A stretch of 64,000 nucleotides of DNA, taken from assembly GCA_034336665.1 (NCBI GenBank), contig CM067570.1, forward strand, positions 26,555,002 to 26,619,001. Direction: 5' to 3'. Under the pieces are notes generated by a model. The model saw only the letters and a list, made by a program, of their open reading frames with translations. It did not search any database and was not told the origin of the DNA. Shown here in pieces: positions 63,111 to 64,000 of the stretch (positions within the stretch are counted from its first letter, which is position 1; each line of letters begins with the position of its first letter). The translations under genes and the position numbers were made by a program. Origin of the DNA: Luscinia megarhynchos (taxonomy: Eukaryota; Chordata; Aves; Passeriformes; Turdidae).

Positions 63111-64000
63111 AGGTACTACTCACGAACTTCCCCGCAAGTGAAAGTAAACAGGCGACATCAGTCACGGCCAGCAGATGAATTTCAGCCTCGAGAAGAGTGA
63201 CCGAGAGGGGACTTCATTAATGTGTAAAAATATTTAAGCGGGGAAGGAGAGTGTGTGTGCTAAGAGCATCATCTCGGTGGTGCTGAGCAATAAGCACAAG
63301 AGGCTCCGAGCAGAAACTGATGCACAGGAAGTTCCACCTGAACATAAGAACTGAATGTAAAAATTTACCACAAGTTTTTCAGTAATCAGTGTTTTAAAAT
63401 GCCATCTAAAAGGTGCAAGTAAAACACAGGATTGTTAACACAAAGATTAAAGAAGCAATAAATAACTATCCACTTAAATTTAAACACTAGAATGCAGAGG
63501 TACAACCGTACACTTGAACGAAAAAACCAAACAAAAAAAAAACAAACCCCAAATCAAAACCCCCCAAAAATTCCATAAACAATTACAAACTGGATTTACT
63601 ATCAGCATTGGTGTCTTACACTGTCACAAGGATTTCCATTAACCCAAACATGTACAAGTACTGGAAAATCATGGTGTTCCCTCTCAAAATGGTTGCATAC
63701 CTCTTTCTTAGCACAAATAGGACTTTCTTGGTCATATCACAGCTCTGCTTGACTCCCTCCCCTCAGCCAGGAAACAAACTTTCACCCTCACAGCTTGGAG
63801 GCAACACTCGAGCCTTACTGTTTTCAACCAAGGATTCTGAAACTGCTGCACTGAAAATCATTCAAGGTTCAATTTATAATGAGAACATATCCAACACACC
63901 CTGCAAACCAGGCAGAGCTGGCAGCATTTCCTCCTGGCAGGGAGCAGTGGTGCTCCAGGAAACCTCACTGGGCACTTTCTACTCTATTCAGGCACGGTGG
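63111..64000. other. Upstream flank of the CpG island
   Basis: Composition returns to AT-rich. The only distinct feature is an A/C-rich low-complexity tract at about 63520-63572. No exon, transposon or neighbouring gene was recognised. Confidence 0.6.
63520..63572 (+). repeat. A/C-rich low-complexity tract
   Basis: About 50 bases almost entirely of A and C, with an A10 run and a C6 run. A similar but weaker A/C-rich stretch is at 62095-62160, on the other side of the CpG island. Confidence 0.75.

Noticed and set aside
62168..63178. 336-residue open frame on the plus strand, with overlapping frames of up to 230 residues on the minus strand
   Set aside because: They lie in the CpG island, where few stop codons are expected. 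The translations are Arg/Gly/Pro/Ala-rich with no domain, and both strands are equally open.
1..64000. CRISPR array, operon, tRNA, rRNA or microbial defence system
   Set aside because: No regularly spaced repeats, no dense microbial coding and no recognisable structural RNA. The DNA is vertebrate.

Overview
The window is vertebrate nuclear DNA and most likely comes from a bird. Three things support this: truncated CR1 LINE 3' ends of the avian type, solo LTRs resembling avian endogenous retrovirus families, and an AT-rich, repeat-poor intronic background. There is no prokaryotic or viral gene organisation. The species was not determined.

One protein-coding gene is recognisable, on the minus strand: the 5' half of SPATS2L (spermatogenesis associated serine rich 2 like, also called SGNP, stress granule and nucleolar protein). 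Six coding exons were found by reading minus-strand splice sites and translating. In transcript order they are 26747-26709 (start codon), 16367-16259, 12800-12751, 12324-12084, 7641-7441 and 7026-6891. All six join in frame, with AG/GT boundaries throughout, and give about 258 residues. The remaining exons (the rest of the conserved coiled-coil region and the C-terminus) lie beyond position 1. A CpG island at about 62.16-63.1 kb is the probable promoter and first-exon region. Two further exon-like segments at about 45 kb could be 5' untranslated exons.

Layout from left to right: 1-6890 is an intron that continues out of the window. 6891-16367 carries five clustered coding exons. 16368-26708 is a 10.3 kb intron. 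26709-26772 holds the start-codon exon. 26773-62.2 kb is a roughly 35 kb 5' intronic region with three solo LTRs (31.65, 38.44 and 42.29 kb), four CR1 fragments (44.65, 54.2, 55.7 and 56.1 kb), microsatellites and the possible 5' untranslated exons. 62.16-63.1 kb is the CpG island. 63.1-64.0 kb is upstream flank with no gene seen.

I found no CRISPR array, operon, tRNA or rRNA, and no convincing second protein gene. The long open frames in the CpG island and in the 38.4 kb LTR are explained by composition or repeat content. I found no clearly new biological system. The points most worth checking are the possible 5' untranslated exons with a perfect hairpin, the frame-neutral exon at 7441-7641, and three identical plus-strand splice-donor consensus sites that could mark antisense transcription.
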